Assembly: GCA_946410535.1 (NCBI GenBank)
Contig: CAMKAR010000004.1
Coordinates: forward strand, 1-24,183
From: an uncultured Bacteroidales bacterium
GTDB taxonomy: Bacteria; Bacteroidota; Bacteroidia; Bacteroidales; F082
Direction: 5' to 3'
DNA length: 24,183 bases
Shown: piece after piece, positions 17,601-24,183 of the stretch
Numbering within the stretch: the stretch's first letter is position 1
How the letters are laid out: the number at the start of each line of letters is the position of its first letter
Translations under genes and position numbers: made by a program
Notes under the pieces: generated by a model
The model's input: the letters and a program-made list of their open reading frames with translations, nothing else
What the model was told of the DNA's origin: nothing
Database searches by the model: none

Positions 17601-20600
17601 CACGGGTGTCCACATCACTTGAGCCATTGAAGTGGTTTGGCGGACAAGGGTGAGGTTGGTAGGTGTCGGGTAATTCGTGGTGAAGGAACGAGCGTCGCTC
17701 CAATCGGAATAGATTGTTGTGCTGTTGGCGGTGTGGACCGAGCGTATGCGCACATAGTAATTTGTGTTGGCTGCCAGGCCCGTCAGCGTAACCGAATTCG
17801 TGTTGGTTGTGGCAGTCAGGGCATCCGTGAAGCTTGCATCGGTGGCATATTCCACTTCGTAGCCTGTAGGCGTTAGCGTGCAGGTGGGGGCTTGCCATGT
17901 CAACGTGGCTTGGGTGTCGGTTGGTGCCGCCACAAGATTGCCCATTTCGGGCGGAGTGATGAGGGAAACACAGGAAATGACAATTTCGTCGATGGCAACA
18001 GGCGGATTTACTGCTGATGGAAATTTCAAACTGCTATTAGTCCACACGAACACCATCATATAGTTGCCTTCTTCCAAGATGTTGATTCGTGATGCTTCTG
18101 GCGTGGTATATGAGGGGAATCCAATTACGTTATCGGCCATAGGATTCAGGGCTTCGCCACCATCGAGGGCTATCCATCCTGAGGGCAGAGAGTTGTAAGT
18201 CAACCCAGTAGGAACAGCATTACTAGCTGTCAACTCCGTGTCAGCAGGCACCAAAGCCACGCGGAAATAATCCGATTCATGACTTCCTTTGCCCTTCCAG
18301 CGATAGCTGAATTGGTAGCTGCCAGGAGCCAAGGTGAAAACCCTTGCTGCATAAACGGTAGTGCCCCAACCTTGCCAACCACCACCAATAAGAGGTGTCT
18401 CACCATGGATATATTGGTATGTACTTTCATCTTTGGAGATATACAAGGAGTAGTTGTTTAAGCCAGAAAGACTACCATTGAGTCTACCTGGAGCGGTTCC
18501 CAACACCCAATCATTGCCAAACAAACCTTTGTTGATCAGTTGCCAACCGCCAATATCACCAACAATAGTAAACCCGTTGCCCGTACTCTGCATAGTCGAG
18601 AAGCCATGCGAATAAGGATGACTGGCATCTACCAAAATAGGCGCACTATAATACGTCTTGAATCCCTCAAAGCTCACCCAATCGCTATACAAGCCATCGC
18701 CATACTTCGCCCTCACCTGCGCCACATAATCGGTGCTAGCCGTGAGACCAGTGATGGTATAGGTGGGTTCGGTCACGGCGACGGGCGTTCCGTAGTTGTT
18801 GGCATCGGTTCCGTAGCGCACTTCCCATTGTGTGGCTGCGCCCGCGTTCCAGCCGAGGGTGGACGTGGTGTTGGTCACGTTGCTCACCACGAGGCCGGTG
18901 GGGGCGGCAAGGCGCGTCACCACGAAATTGTCCACTTGCACATAACCATCATAATAACCCTTGTTCACTTGGAGGGCAATATGGCCGTATTGGATGTCAG
19001 AAGCCCAGTTGTCGCCGAAGCTGATGTTGTGGGTTCCTATGGAATTCCCCACATATTCCCTGCTCCTGAATGAGGAAACATCAAACGGGTCTGTCATCAC
19101 ACCCACAGTTACATACCCTCCGCCTCCCCTATTCTCAAAGCTGAACTGCAGCGAGGCCAAGTTCCCGAAATAAGGCAGGATGATGTAGGCGTTGCGTTCG
19201 CTTACCCAATTGCCGCTTATTGAAGAAGTAAACGTTATTCCGTCGTCATCAACGTAATAATGATAGGTAGTGGTACTGGTTTCGCCTTCAATCCGCCAGT
19301 ATTGCGGCAGTGCGGTGAGGCCGGTGAAGTCCTGCTCGTATGGCACTGTTTGTTCGGGGCAATGGGTGCCAAACGTAAGCGTGGCGGAATTTTCGGAGTT
19401 GGAGCCATTGATGGTTTTCACCATCACTTCGTATTCGGTGTAGAGCATCAAACCCGTGAGGGTGTGCGAAGTGCCCGTCACTGAGACATAACCTTGCCAA
19501 TACTCTTGATCACCGTTGTGGTACCCTTTGGTTCGGTAATAAAGCTCCAGCGTGTGCGTGTTGAGGTTGTCGTCCGTCCAGTTGATTTTGGCCGAGGTGG
19601 TGGTAACGTCGGTCGCTGCCAAATCGTAGGCCGGAATGTTGTCGGCAAGTTTGCGCACGTTGATATTGTAGAGGCTGAATGGCCCCGTCGCCGTGAAGCG
19701 GATTTTATAGCAATTGTGCAGCATCACAGAAGAAACAGCCAACCCATCCTTTAGGCGGAAGGAGAAAGACTGATATGAGTTGCAGGAGACGCTCCGTGAA
19801 AACAGGGTTTCATTTTGGTATTCGTCAACCAACTCCACCAGCACAGGGTTTGGGGAGCCTTGTGGCTGATTCATATTAAACTCCAGCATGAGTCCATTGG
19901 TGGCATTGGTGAAATGCAACCGAGGCAAAGTGACGGTGACGGTGTTTTCTCCGGAGTACGAAAGGCAACCCCCGTATGTCACAAGATGGGTATCGTTGCC
20001 CGTAACGGTCAGGCCGTTAGGATGGGTGCCTTCGCCGAAATCGAAAGCAATGGGGCCTTCGTCGAGGTTGCCGCCATGTTGGGTGGTGGCAGTGGCCGAA
20101 GCGGCCTTTGAATTGTAGGCCCCGATCATTACTACTCGTGCCCTTACGTACAGGTCGTAAGTCGTGTTCGAGGCAAGGTTTTCAAACGTATAATAGGTGT
20201 TGCTCACCGTGACGGCGTTGCTCCAGCTGGGCGTTGTGCCGCGCTCCACGCAAAGCACTTGGTAGTTTGAGCCGGTGTAGTCGCCGGCTTCCCAAGACAA
20301 TCTGATGCTGCTCGAACTCAACGCCGTTGCCACGGGGTTTTGCGGTTTGTTCGTGTTTGCCCATGTGGCTTCGTCAAGGTAGGTGAAGGTGACCTTGGGC
20401 GCGAAGTTTCGCACTTGGTTTTTGGCGAAAACCGTACCGCCATTCAAATAAGTATTTTCTTGTTCAGTGTTACAATACTCCAATGCATACCCGGTGTGGT
20501 TTACACCGTAGTACAAAGGGAGATTGTCGATACCGAAAGGCGAAACCAACCAATTGTGTTTTTCGGATTCGAACTGCACCACGAGGTTGTTTTCGCCGCT

Positions 20601-21050
20601 GTAGAGAAACGACGAGCTGAAACGGACCACGATATTCCCTTTGCCATCAAAATCGAAGCTGCCGTTCCTTTGCTGATCTTCGAGGGTGGTGATGGGATTG
20701 ATGCGAAAAGCAGGGCTGTCGCCGCTATAGCTGCCGCTTGTTGCCCAGTCTTTTTCCCTGATTCTCACGGCGTAGCTGCCAGAGGTCGCCATGTACGACG
20801 AGGGCACGGGCTGGGCCACATAGAGTTCCATCTTGATGATTTGCTTTCCGGCCATTTCCTGAAGATAGGCCTTGTCGATGACGAACTCGTTTCTGTACCA
20901 TTGATTGATTTCCCTGCCGCCATAAGCCGGCACTCGGTGGTACTTGTCCGTTCCGTTGTTCACGGTCACGGTGCGCTCCACCTGCGCGAAGGCTGCCAAC
21001 GGCACCATCAGTGCCAGCAGCAGGGTTAGGAGTAAGTGTTTTGTTTTCAT
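14631..21050 (-). CDS. Giant (2139 aa) T9SS-exported multi-fibronectin-III/jelly-roll surface protein
   Basis: The signal peptide is residues 1-23 (ends AFAQ). A beta module (about 24-225), related to the internal beta modules of the 2370-residue protein, is followed by FN3 domains (234-325, 473-562, 714-799, 1033-1126, 1127-1225, 1400-1501). These alternate with jelly-roll modules (329-467, 563-713, 800-1030, 1226-1395, 1502-1645). A Trp/Asn-rich beta region (about 1646-1750), a module with LVGNPF and EGVFVQA motifs (1760-2060) and a T9SS type A sorting domain (about 2070-2139, ending KVVVR) close the protein. The last part is nearly identical to the neighbour, including the block from SQPVGELPLNFEAAEDG onward, while the N-terminal three quarters differ. 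The expected role is a secreted or surface adhesin-like protein; the ligand is unknown. It is the promoter-proximal gene of the minus-strand cluster. No Shine-Dalgarno precedes the ATG. Confidence 0.9.
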   Translation of the reverse strand: MKTKHLLLTLLLALMVPLAAFAQVERTVTVNNGTDKYHRVPAYGGREINQWYRNEFVIDKAYLQEMAGKQIIKMELYVAQPVPSSYMATSGSYAVRIREKDWATSGSYSGDSPAFRINPITTLEDQQRNGSFDFDGKGNIVVRFSSSFLYSGENNLVVQFESEKHNWLVSPFGIDNLPLYYGVNHTGYALEYCNTEQENTYLNGGTVFAKNQVRNFAPKVTFTYLDEATWANTNKPQNPVATALSSSSIRLSWEAGDYTGSNYQVLCVERGTTPSWSNAVTVSNTYYTFENLASNTTYDLYVRARVVMIGAYNSKAASATATTQHGGNLDEGPIAFDFGEGTHPNGLTVTGNDTHLVTYGGCLSYSGENTVTVTLPRLHFTNATNGLMLEFNMNQPQGSPNPVLVELVDEYQNETLFSRSVSCNSYQSFSFRLKDGLAVSSVMLHNCYKIRFTATGPFSLYNINVRKLADNIPAYDLAATDVTTTSAKINWTDDNLNTHTLELYYRTKGYHNGDQEYWQGYVSVTGTSHTLTGLMLYTEYEVMVKTINGSNSENSATLTFGTHCPEQTVPYEQDFTGLTALPQYWRIEGETSTTTYHYYVDDDGITFTSSISGNWVSERNAYIILPYFGNLASLQFSFENRGGGGYVTVGVMTDPFDVSSFRSREYVGNSIGTHNISFGDNWASDIQYGHIALQVNKGYYDGYVQVDNFVVTRLAAPTGLVVSNVTNTTSTLGWNAGAATQWEVRYGTDANNYGTPVAVTEPTYTITGLTASTDYVAQVRAKYGDGLYSDWVSFEGFKTYYSAPILVDASHPYSHGFSTMQSTGNGFTIVGDIGGWQLINKGLFGNDWVLGTAPGRLNGSLSGLNNYSLYISKDESTYQYIHGETPLIGGGWQGWGTTVYAARVFTLAPGSYQFSYRWKGKGSHESDYFRVALVPADTELTASNAVPTGLTYNSLPSGWIALDGGEALNPMADNVIGFPSYTTPEASRINILEEGNYMMVFVWTNSSLKFPSAVNPPVAIDEIVISCVSLITPPEMGNLVAAPTDTQATLTWQAPTCTLTPTGYEVEYATDASFTDALTATTNTNSVTLTGLAANTNYYVRIRSVHTANSTTIYSDWSDARSFTTNYPTPTNLTLVRQTTSMAQVMWTPVELTLPEGQRINYSWQLTTDVNDWGEANEGLASNGWERNLAPDTYHLRVRTAIYDNNAHEFAGFSDWSEPITFTIAPWTEPVTLFPLTYGFETPTYFDDGLTLGGALDRLKIYSYYNDHDQLPAHAGGESQRLLGFASAYDDEAYLVLPPLRPSTSDALVSFWWYHDNTEANQNIGVTIEQSNNGTSWSQWGSLIPRYAETSGWVKYQQVVPAGGTDPIYIRLHFVGANLTQWWKRCYLDDLTVTTFKSEQPYISYVGCNAYTATITLYDYAYQNGWPSSAFHVQYRKVGQDTWIDYGDFVNQAPYAFENSLTINGLDPNSYYEFSACARVSYNGHDFAWSNYCEPYRQWTSNDVFTVTPTHPYEHDFEFGAYNWTEGSWNTQYEGGYDGSSYCAHATADNSSVLISPVIAFSSDCNNAIIRFYKKEAVSVRVYYGPDFESSVVLSTYSSGSSWVQIELSLSKYMSQAPIKIAFENVNSNGAAESYVDDIEIIANAYDKVCDGNPGASWSNANIWYPQGVPTANDNVAVMSMVYVGSAGASPCEATAKEIWTGNSGYVYVYSQSSLVAEKLHPKNTASFTFYDGAQLKAENPSSGRFIKTIVGYTNQNGNDHYYLFAPPFSWSNNSSFTSGDYDLYHFDGSAELEWINHKNPVNNAMQRGKGYLYAHAKPSNGDTHSIVMNGELLPVSPDQTISGLTYGPNTETNPFLNWNLVGNPFPCNAYLSGNRQFYRLEETAEGSRIVLATDNVIKPMEGVFVQAATAEESSVTFTTAPTRESGMNFTLSKKSQTRGAKSVMADRVRIAIGEGRDLGHLDLMADANRLYIPLNGKDMAVMHSQPVGELPLNFEAAEDGTYTLSFENATEGLVYCHLIDNMTGADIDLLALRQAQGPAEYTFTAKKTDYASRFKVVLASVSEDANGNNETFAFNNNGNWIILNEGRATLQVIDLNGRILSSELIEGSVQTSIHQPAGLYLIRLVNGDEVKVQKVVVR
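14934..14957 (-). repeat. In-frame insertion of a different dispersed repeat
   Basis: The stretch ccctgagcctgtcgaaggg is a widespread dispersed repeat type and encodes ALRQAQGP between IDLL and AEYTF. It lies at the same alignment position as the PLYKGGQG-type insertion of the 2370-residue protein (7345-7404). The reading frame is kept. Confidence 0.65.
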
Positions 21051-21136
21051 AAGCGTAAGGTTTTGTTGAATTGTTTATTGTTTAAATCTTTGATTCGACG
21101 TAGTCAATTGTTTGATCCCTTTGATTGCCTATGGTT

Positions 21137-21161
21137 GATGGCTTATGGCCTATAAGCCATC
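21137..21161. repeat. Stem-loop in the leader of the 2139-residue gene
   Basis: GATGGCTTAT, a 5-nt loop (ggcct) and ATAAGCCATC form a perfect 10-bp stem. It lies between the proposed minus-strand -7 element (21185-21192) and the ATG at 21050, so it would fall in a roughly 130-nt 5' leader. It has no T-tract. An operator palindrome or leader structure is possible. Confidence 0.6.
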
Positions 21162-21184
21162 TGCCAAGACATACTTCACCGCTG

Positions 21185-21192
21185 CAAAAATA
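21185..21192 (-). promoter_or_regulatory. Bacteroidetes -7 element, minus strand (adhesin cluster)
   Basis: The minus strand reads TATTTTTG, a full match to the TAnnTTTG element of Bacteroidetes housekeeping promoters. No clean -33 TTTG is seen at the usual 19-21 nt spacing. It would drive the giant-gene cluster with a leader of about 130 nt. Confidence 0.4.
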
Positions 21193-21278
21193 TAGCGAAA
21201 AAACGGGAGGAAATAAGGAGAAAACTCCTCAATTTTGGGTTTGGCGGGAAAAAAAAGCTGTTTTTTGGGGGAAATGTG

Positions 21279-21286
21279 TATTTTTG
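21279..21286 (+). promoter_or_regulatory. Bacteroidetes -7 element, plus strand (toxin-antitoxin pair)
   Basis: TATTTTTG matches TAnnTTTG and is followed by the ATG at 21309, giving a short leader of about 15-20 nt. A TTTG-like run lies upstream (21267 region) but at shorter than usual spacing. The element argues against translation starting at the in-frame ATG at 21276, which lies just before it. Confidence 0.5.
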
Positions 21287-21308
21287 CAGGTGGAAAACAC
21301 GAAACGTC

Positions 21309-21617
21309 ATGAGCAAGAACACACAACAAATGATCCAAATCATCGCCAACTACTTCAAGACGCAACCCGTGCTGAAGGCCTGGCTGTTCGGGTCGTTCGC
21401 ACGCGGCGAAGAAAAGCCCTGGAGCGACGTGGACATCCTTTTCGTTCCCGATTACTCAGGAAAACCATTCACCCTACTCACTATGGGCGGGATGATTGTC
21501 GACCTGAAAGAATTGCTCGGCAGGGATGTGGACCTGATTGCCGACGGTTCCCTGAAACCTTATGCCATCGAGAGTGTTGAACGCGACAAACAATTGATCT
21601 ATGAGAGAGCGAGCTAG
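21309..21617 (+). CDS. mntA: MNT-type nucleotidyltransferase antitoxin (MntA-like) of a HEPN-MNT pair
   Basis: The 102-residue protein has the minimal nucleotidyltransferase core. GSF at 28-30 begins the GS-x10-DxD motif (G28, S29, D40, D42), and a further Asp in VDLI (about D75) fits the third catalytic carboxylate. In characterised pairs, MntA-type proteins neutralise HepT by AMPylating it near its RNase site. The next gene overlaps this one by 17 nt and encodes the HepT-like partner, which supports the assignment. I chose the ATG at 21309 over the in-frame ATG at 21276, because the upstream one would place the TATTTTTG promoter element inside the coding sequence. The length is typical for the family and the catalytic residues look intact. 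Confidence 0.85.
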   Translation: MSKNTQQMIQIIANYFKTQPVLKAWLFGSFARGEEKPWSDVDILFVPDYSGKPFTLLTMGGMIVDLKELLGRDVDLIADGSLKPYAIESVERDKQLIYERAS

Positions 21618-22107
21618 AGACAAAGGGCGATTGGAAGACATCGTCAAGTATTCAAACCATGTCAGGCAAATTATCGAAGGCGTTGACTTTGAGGTATTCA
21701 ACTCCGACATCCGCGTATTCTACTCCGTGATGAAAAACGTTGAAGTTGTGGGTGAGGCTGCTTTCATGCTTACCAAAGCCTTCAAGGCTGAACACTCTGA
21801 CACACCTTGGAAAATGGTCGAAAGCATGAGGCATATCTTGGTTCACGATTATGCCAGTGTCATTCCCCGAATCCTTTGGGGAACTGCCACGACAGACATT
21901 CCAGAACTTTGCGAGCAAGCCAAACGCTATCTTGCCGAGACCGATTGGGAGAAATGGACTGCCGAAGAAAACCTGTTCAACGACAAGGAAGACTTGTTCG
22001 ACAAACGCCTTGTGGGGATGGCTCGCAACATGAAGGCCAAAGGCTATTCGACCGAGGAAATCGCCGAAATCACCGGCCTTTCCGACATAGAAATCATGGA
22101 GCTTTGA
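21601..22107 (+). CDS. hepT: HEPN-domain RNase toxin (HepT/DUF86-like) with extra C-terminal HTH-like tail
   Basis: The 168-residue protein starts MRERARDKGRLEDI, typical of HepT/DUF86 proteins. It has the HEPN RNase motif R-x4-H-x-Y in RHILVHDY (R77, H82, Y84), with the preceding helices conserved in type. HepT proteins cleave RNA and are kept inactive by the adjacent MntA-type enzyme. The ATG lies 17 nt inside the upstream gene, so the two are translationally coupled. The canonical domain ends near residue 120. Residues about 125-168 (LVGMARNMKAKGYSTEEIAE, then ITGLSDIEIMEL) resemble the degenerate helix-turn-helix tail found at the end of Rpn-family nucleases. That tail is unusual for HepT and may bind DNA or mediate oligomerisation; this is inference. 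Confidence 0.82.
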   Translation: MRERARDKGRLEDIVKYSNHVRQIIEGVDFEVFNSDIRVFYSVMKNVEVVGEAAFMLTKAFKAEHSDTPWKMVESMRHILVHDYASVIPRILWGTATTDIPELCEQAKRYLAETDWEKWTAEENLFNDKEDLFDKRLVGMARNMKAKGYSTEEIAEITGLSDIEIMEL

Positions 22108-22128
22108 CAGACAAAACGCCTTCCGAAA

Positions 22129-22986
22129 CTACAGCATCATCGGTGTGCTGGGACGGAAAAACATCACGAAATAAACAGGAATATACTCCTTGATGCCCTC
22201 CGTGCGGGACTCCCGCACGTTCGACAACACCACAGCCCGCTTGATGTGGTAGTCGGGGTTGGCGATGAACTTGTCCAAGGCCTTGTGGCGCGCATAGTCC
22301 TTGCCCGACTTCACCTCCACGGGCACCGCCGTGAGCCGGTCGTAGTCGTCAATCAAAAAGTCCACCTCGCCCTTGCTCTTGTTGTCATAATAATAAAGGT
22401 GATAGCCGTGCGCCAGCAACTCCGACGCCACCGCCGACTCATACACCGAGCCGAGATTGATGCTCCGCTCGTCGTCGAGCACAGCGCGGATGTTGTAGCG
22501 GTAAAGGATGTTGGTCAGCAACCCGACGTCGTTCAGATACAGCTTCATTAGGTTCTTCATCGTCGACTCCACCAAAGGAAACCTTGGATTGGAAATCGAC
22601 TTCACCTCGATGGCCACACCTGCCTGAATCAGATACTCGAACTCGTCGGCATAGGTGACAAAGGTCTTGCCCCGCTTGCCCTCAATCTCATTGAACTGCA
22701 CCCGCTTCTTCCTGTTTTCGAGATTGGATGGAATCAAATCGTATATCCTTCTGATCTTCAACTTGTTCTCTGCATCATACTGGGCAGCATCCTTGCGATA
22801 TAGCTGCTGAATGGCATCGTGAACGCGGCGTACCTCAACAATATTGTTCGACGCGACAAACCGATTGACGGCATCGGGAAGGCCGCCCACGAGCAGGTAC
22901 TTCCTGAACAGGTCGAGAAAGACGCGGTGCATCGGTTCGTCGAGGCTGCGATGGGCTTCAAAGGCTTCCTTTTCCAAGTTTTTCAT
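22129..22986 (-). CDS. DUF4143-domain protein lacking its N-terminal AAA ATPase domain (probable gene remnant)
   Basis: The 285 residues match the C-terminal part of Bacteroidales ATPase/DUF4143 proteins. LVGGLPDAV (32-40), a winged-helix-like middle and a PD-(D/E)xK-like region (GEVDFLIDD with D209, then VPVEVKSG with E224 and K226) are all present. Full-length relatives carry about 130-150 more residues at the N-terminus with Walker A and B motifs. None of that is found upstream, where an array of 32-bp repeats begins immediately. The start ATG (22986) lies in a degenerate copy of that repeat, so the first residues (MKNLEKEAF) are repeat-derived. Without the ATPase domain, normal activity is unlikely. 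The frame is otherwise intact, so it may be a truncated gene, or expressed as a partial protein. It converges on the HepT gene with 21 nt between stops. Confidence 0.8.
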   Translation of the reverse strand: MKNLEKEAFEAHRSLDEPMHRVFLDLFRKYLLVGGLPDAVNRFVASNNIVEVRRVHDAIQQLYRKDAAQYDAENKLKIRRIYDLIPSNLENRKKRVQFNEIEGKRGKTFVTYADEFEYLIQAGVAIEVKSISNPRFPLVESTMKNLMKLYLNDVGLLTNILYRYNIRAVLDDERSINLGSVYESAVASELLAHGYHLYYYDNKSKGEVDFLIDDYDRLTAVPVEVKSGKDYARHKALDKFIANPDYHIKRAVVLSNVRESRTEGIKEYIPVYFVMFFRPSTPMML

Positions 22987-23114
22987 CCAATTTTCGTGAC
23001 TTTTTCCAAGTTTTTCTACCTATTTTCGTGACTTTTTCCAAGTTTTTAAGCCAATTTTCGTGACTTTTTCCACTTTTTTCAGCCGATTTTCGTGACTTTT
23101 TCCAAGTTTTTGGA
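22987..23114. repeat. Four-copy 32-bp tandem repeat array
   Basis: Four units start at 22987, 23019, 23051 and 23083, each exactly 32 bp. They share the core attttcgtgactttttcca; most differences lie at the unit ends, plus two bases in copy 3. A degenerate half-copy (about 22970-22986, ttttccaagtttttcat) overlaps the start of the DUF4143 gene. The 32-bp period is not a multiple of three, so an array-wide coding frame is unlikely. No spacers are present, which rules out a CRISPR. It fills the whole gap between the DUF4143 gene and the response regulator's stop codon. Confidence 0.88.
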
Positions 23115-23123
23115 TGTAAAGCC

Positions 23124-23777
23124 CTACCCTACCAACCCGACACGGAAGGCGAAAAGGATGAGCTCGTTGGTGGATTTCACGCCCAACTTGCTGAACACGA
23201 CGCTCTTCATGTTCTCCACACTATGCGGCGTGATGCACATCTCTTCGGCGATTTGCTTGGTGTTCAAACCCGTGGCGCAATAACTCACCAAGTCCATCTC
23301 GCGACGGGTGAGTGCGTTGAGGTTTTCCATGTCGTCCTTCACGCCCTGCTCGATGAGCATGTTGCCCTCGCCAAGACAGTCGTGCCCTTCCATGACGGAA
23401 GCCAGCACATTTCCTAACTCTTTCGGGTTGATGTTCTTGCTCATGAAGCCGTTGATGCCCTTTTCCATCAGCTGCTTGATGGTAGCACCGCCTGCCTCGC
23501 CCGAGAGGACGACGATCTTCACATCGGGGCAGAGTTGGCGGGCTGCTTCGATCACTTCGGCGCCCGTGCCGTCGAGGAGGACATAGTCCAAGAGGATGAT
23601 GTCGAGCTCGTGTCCGCGCTCCCTAAGGAAACCGACGGCTTGCTCGACGGATTCGGCTTCGCCCAACAACTCGCAGGGCAATTGCGTATCGGCAAGCGAC
23701 ATCTTGATGCCGAGGCGACAAATGGGTTGGTCCTCGACCATTAATAGTTTGATTCTGTTTTGGTTTTCGCTTTCCAT
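23124..23777 (-). CDS. NarL/FixJ-family response regulator (receiver plus LuxR-type HTH)
   Basis: The 217-residue protein has a receiver domain (about 8-128). It shows the acidic pair E15/D16 (MVEDQ), the probable phosphorylation site D64 (ILLDYVLLD), S92 and K114 (MSKN). A LuxR-type helix-turn-helix follows (about 152-214, with LTRREMDLV and NTKQIAEEM). The family works as a phosphorylation-controlled DNA-binding transcription factor. The histidine kinase immediately upstream on the same strand is the likely partner: its stop at 23828 is about 50 nt before this ATG. Target genes are unknown. The adhesin cluster is on the same strand but separated by unrelated genes, so control of it is only a possibility. 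All expected residues are present. Confidence 0.9.
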   Translation of the reverse strand: MESENQNRIKLLMVEDQPICRLGIKMSLADTQLPCELLGEAESVEQAVGFLRERGHELDIILLDYVLLDGTGAEVIEAARQLCPDVKIVVLSGEAGGATIKQLMEKGINGFMSKNINPKELGNVLASVMEGHDCLGEGNMLIEQGVKDDMENLNALTRREMDLVSYCATGLNTKQIAEEMCITPHSVENMKSVVFSKLGVKSTNELILFAFRVGLVG

Positions 23778-23827
23778 GGATTGATTGCTATTTTACCCTA
23801 ACCTCTGACCATGACTCTGACCAGTTT

Positions 23828-24183
23828 CTACTGTGAGGAAGTCCTAACGCTGAACCTAACCGTGGTTCCTTCTCCCTTCACGCTTTCGATGGAAATCTCT
23901 CCCCCCATCTTGTCAACGAGCTGCTTGCTGACGAAAAGGCCGATGCCGGTGCCCGTCTCGCCGCCTGTGCCTTTTGCCGACGAAGTCATGAACCGAAAGA
24001 TCTTCTCCAACTTCTTCTCGGCGATGCCCATGCCGTCGTCCTCGACTGCGAGCCACACGCGCCCGCCCAGCTCTTCGGCCTTCACGCGGACTTCGCCGCC
24101 CGGATAGGAGAACTTCACGGCATTACTGAGCAGGTTTTGCAACACGAGGCTCACCGCGTTCTCGTCGTCGTCGACGGTCAGGC
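23828..24183 (-). CDS. Sensor histidine kinase, C-terminal catalytic part (N-terminus beyond window)
   Basis: The minus-strand frame is open to the right edge and ends at a TAG at 23828. About 118 codons are visible. They form the HATPase_c domain of a histidine kinase: N box (NLLSNAVKFS), G1 box (VEDDGMGI), F/G2 boxes (IFRFMTSS then GTGIGLFVSKQLV) and a final GGEISIES strand region. The sensor, dimerisation and His-phosphotransfer parts lie to the right of the window, so the signal sensed is unknown. The GTG at 24152-24154 is an internal codon, not a start, because coding continues upstream in frame (LTVDDDENA before it). The response regulator follows about 50 nt downstream, which points to a two-component operon. 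Confidence 0.9.
   Translation of the reverse strand, partial: LTVDDDENAVSLVLQNLLSNAVKFSYPGGEVRVKAEELGGRVWLAVEDDGMGIAEKKLEKIFRFMTSSAKGTGGETGTGIGLFVSKQLVDKMGGEISIESVKGEGTTVRFSVRTSSQ

Noticed and set aside
21276..21308. Upstream start for the MntA-like protein (MYFCRWKTRNV...)
   Set aside because: This would place the TATTTTTG promoter element inside the coding sequence, and the added residues are not family-like.
22987..23114. CRISPR array
   Set aside because: The 32-bp units are contiguous with no unique spacers, and no cas gene is in the window.
24152..24154. GTG start codon of a 108-residue kinase-like protein
   Set aside because: The frame continues upstream to the window edge, and the visible domain is only the C-terminal part of a histidine kinase.

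Overview
The window looks like a chromosomal segment of a member of the Bacteroidales (genus not assignable). The evidence is two giant secreted proteins with type IX secretion (T9SS) C-terminal sorting domains, Bacteroidetes-type TAnnTTTG promoter elements, and A-rich leaders mostly without Shine-Dalgarno sequences. Coding is dense. No gene-free stretch exceeds 300 bases; the longest are 21051-21308 (divergent promoter region) and 14427-14630 (packed with inverted repeats).

Positions 1-21050, all on the minus strand and transcribed right to left, form a surface-protein locus. It starts with a 2139-residue fibronectin-III/jelly-roll protein. This is followed by a two-gene unit: an 89-residue signal-peptide/one-TM protein coupled at 2 nt spacing to a 2370-residue fibronectin-III/jelly-roll protein. 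That unit then appears a second time, running off the left edge. Bases 1-6999 repeat 7492-14490 with an exact 7491-base offset and no difference that I found, so this is either a very recent tandem duplication or an assembly artefact. The two large protein types share almost the same C-terminal module but differ elsewhere. Short dispersed palindromic repeats have inserted in the spacers and in frame inside the coding sequences.

Positions 21051-22107 hold a divergent promoter region and a plus-strand HEPN-MNT toxin-antitoxin pair (MntA-like nucleotidyltransferase, HepT-like RNase). The HepT-like protein carries an extra C-terminal helix-turn-helix-like tail.

Positions 22129-23114 hold a minus-strand DUF4143 protein that lacks its usual N-terminal ATPase domain. 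Where that domain should be, there is an array of four 32-bp tandem repeats whose degenerate fifth copy overlaps the start codon.

Positions 23124-24183 hold a minus-strand two-component pair: the C-terminal end of a histidine kinase (cut by the right edge) followed by a NarL/FixJ-type response regulator.

The large proteins are probably exported by T9SS and displayed on the surface or released. The toxin-antitoxin pair and the truncated ATPase look like accessory genes between the adhesin locus and the two-component system. No rRNA, tRNA, CRISPR array or transposase was seen.
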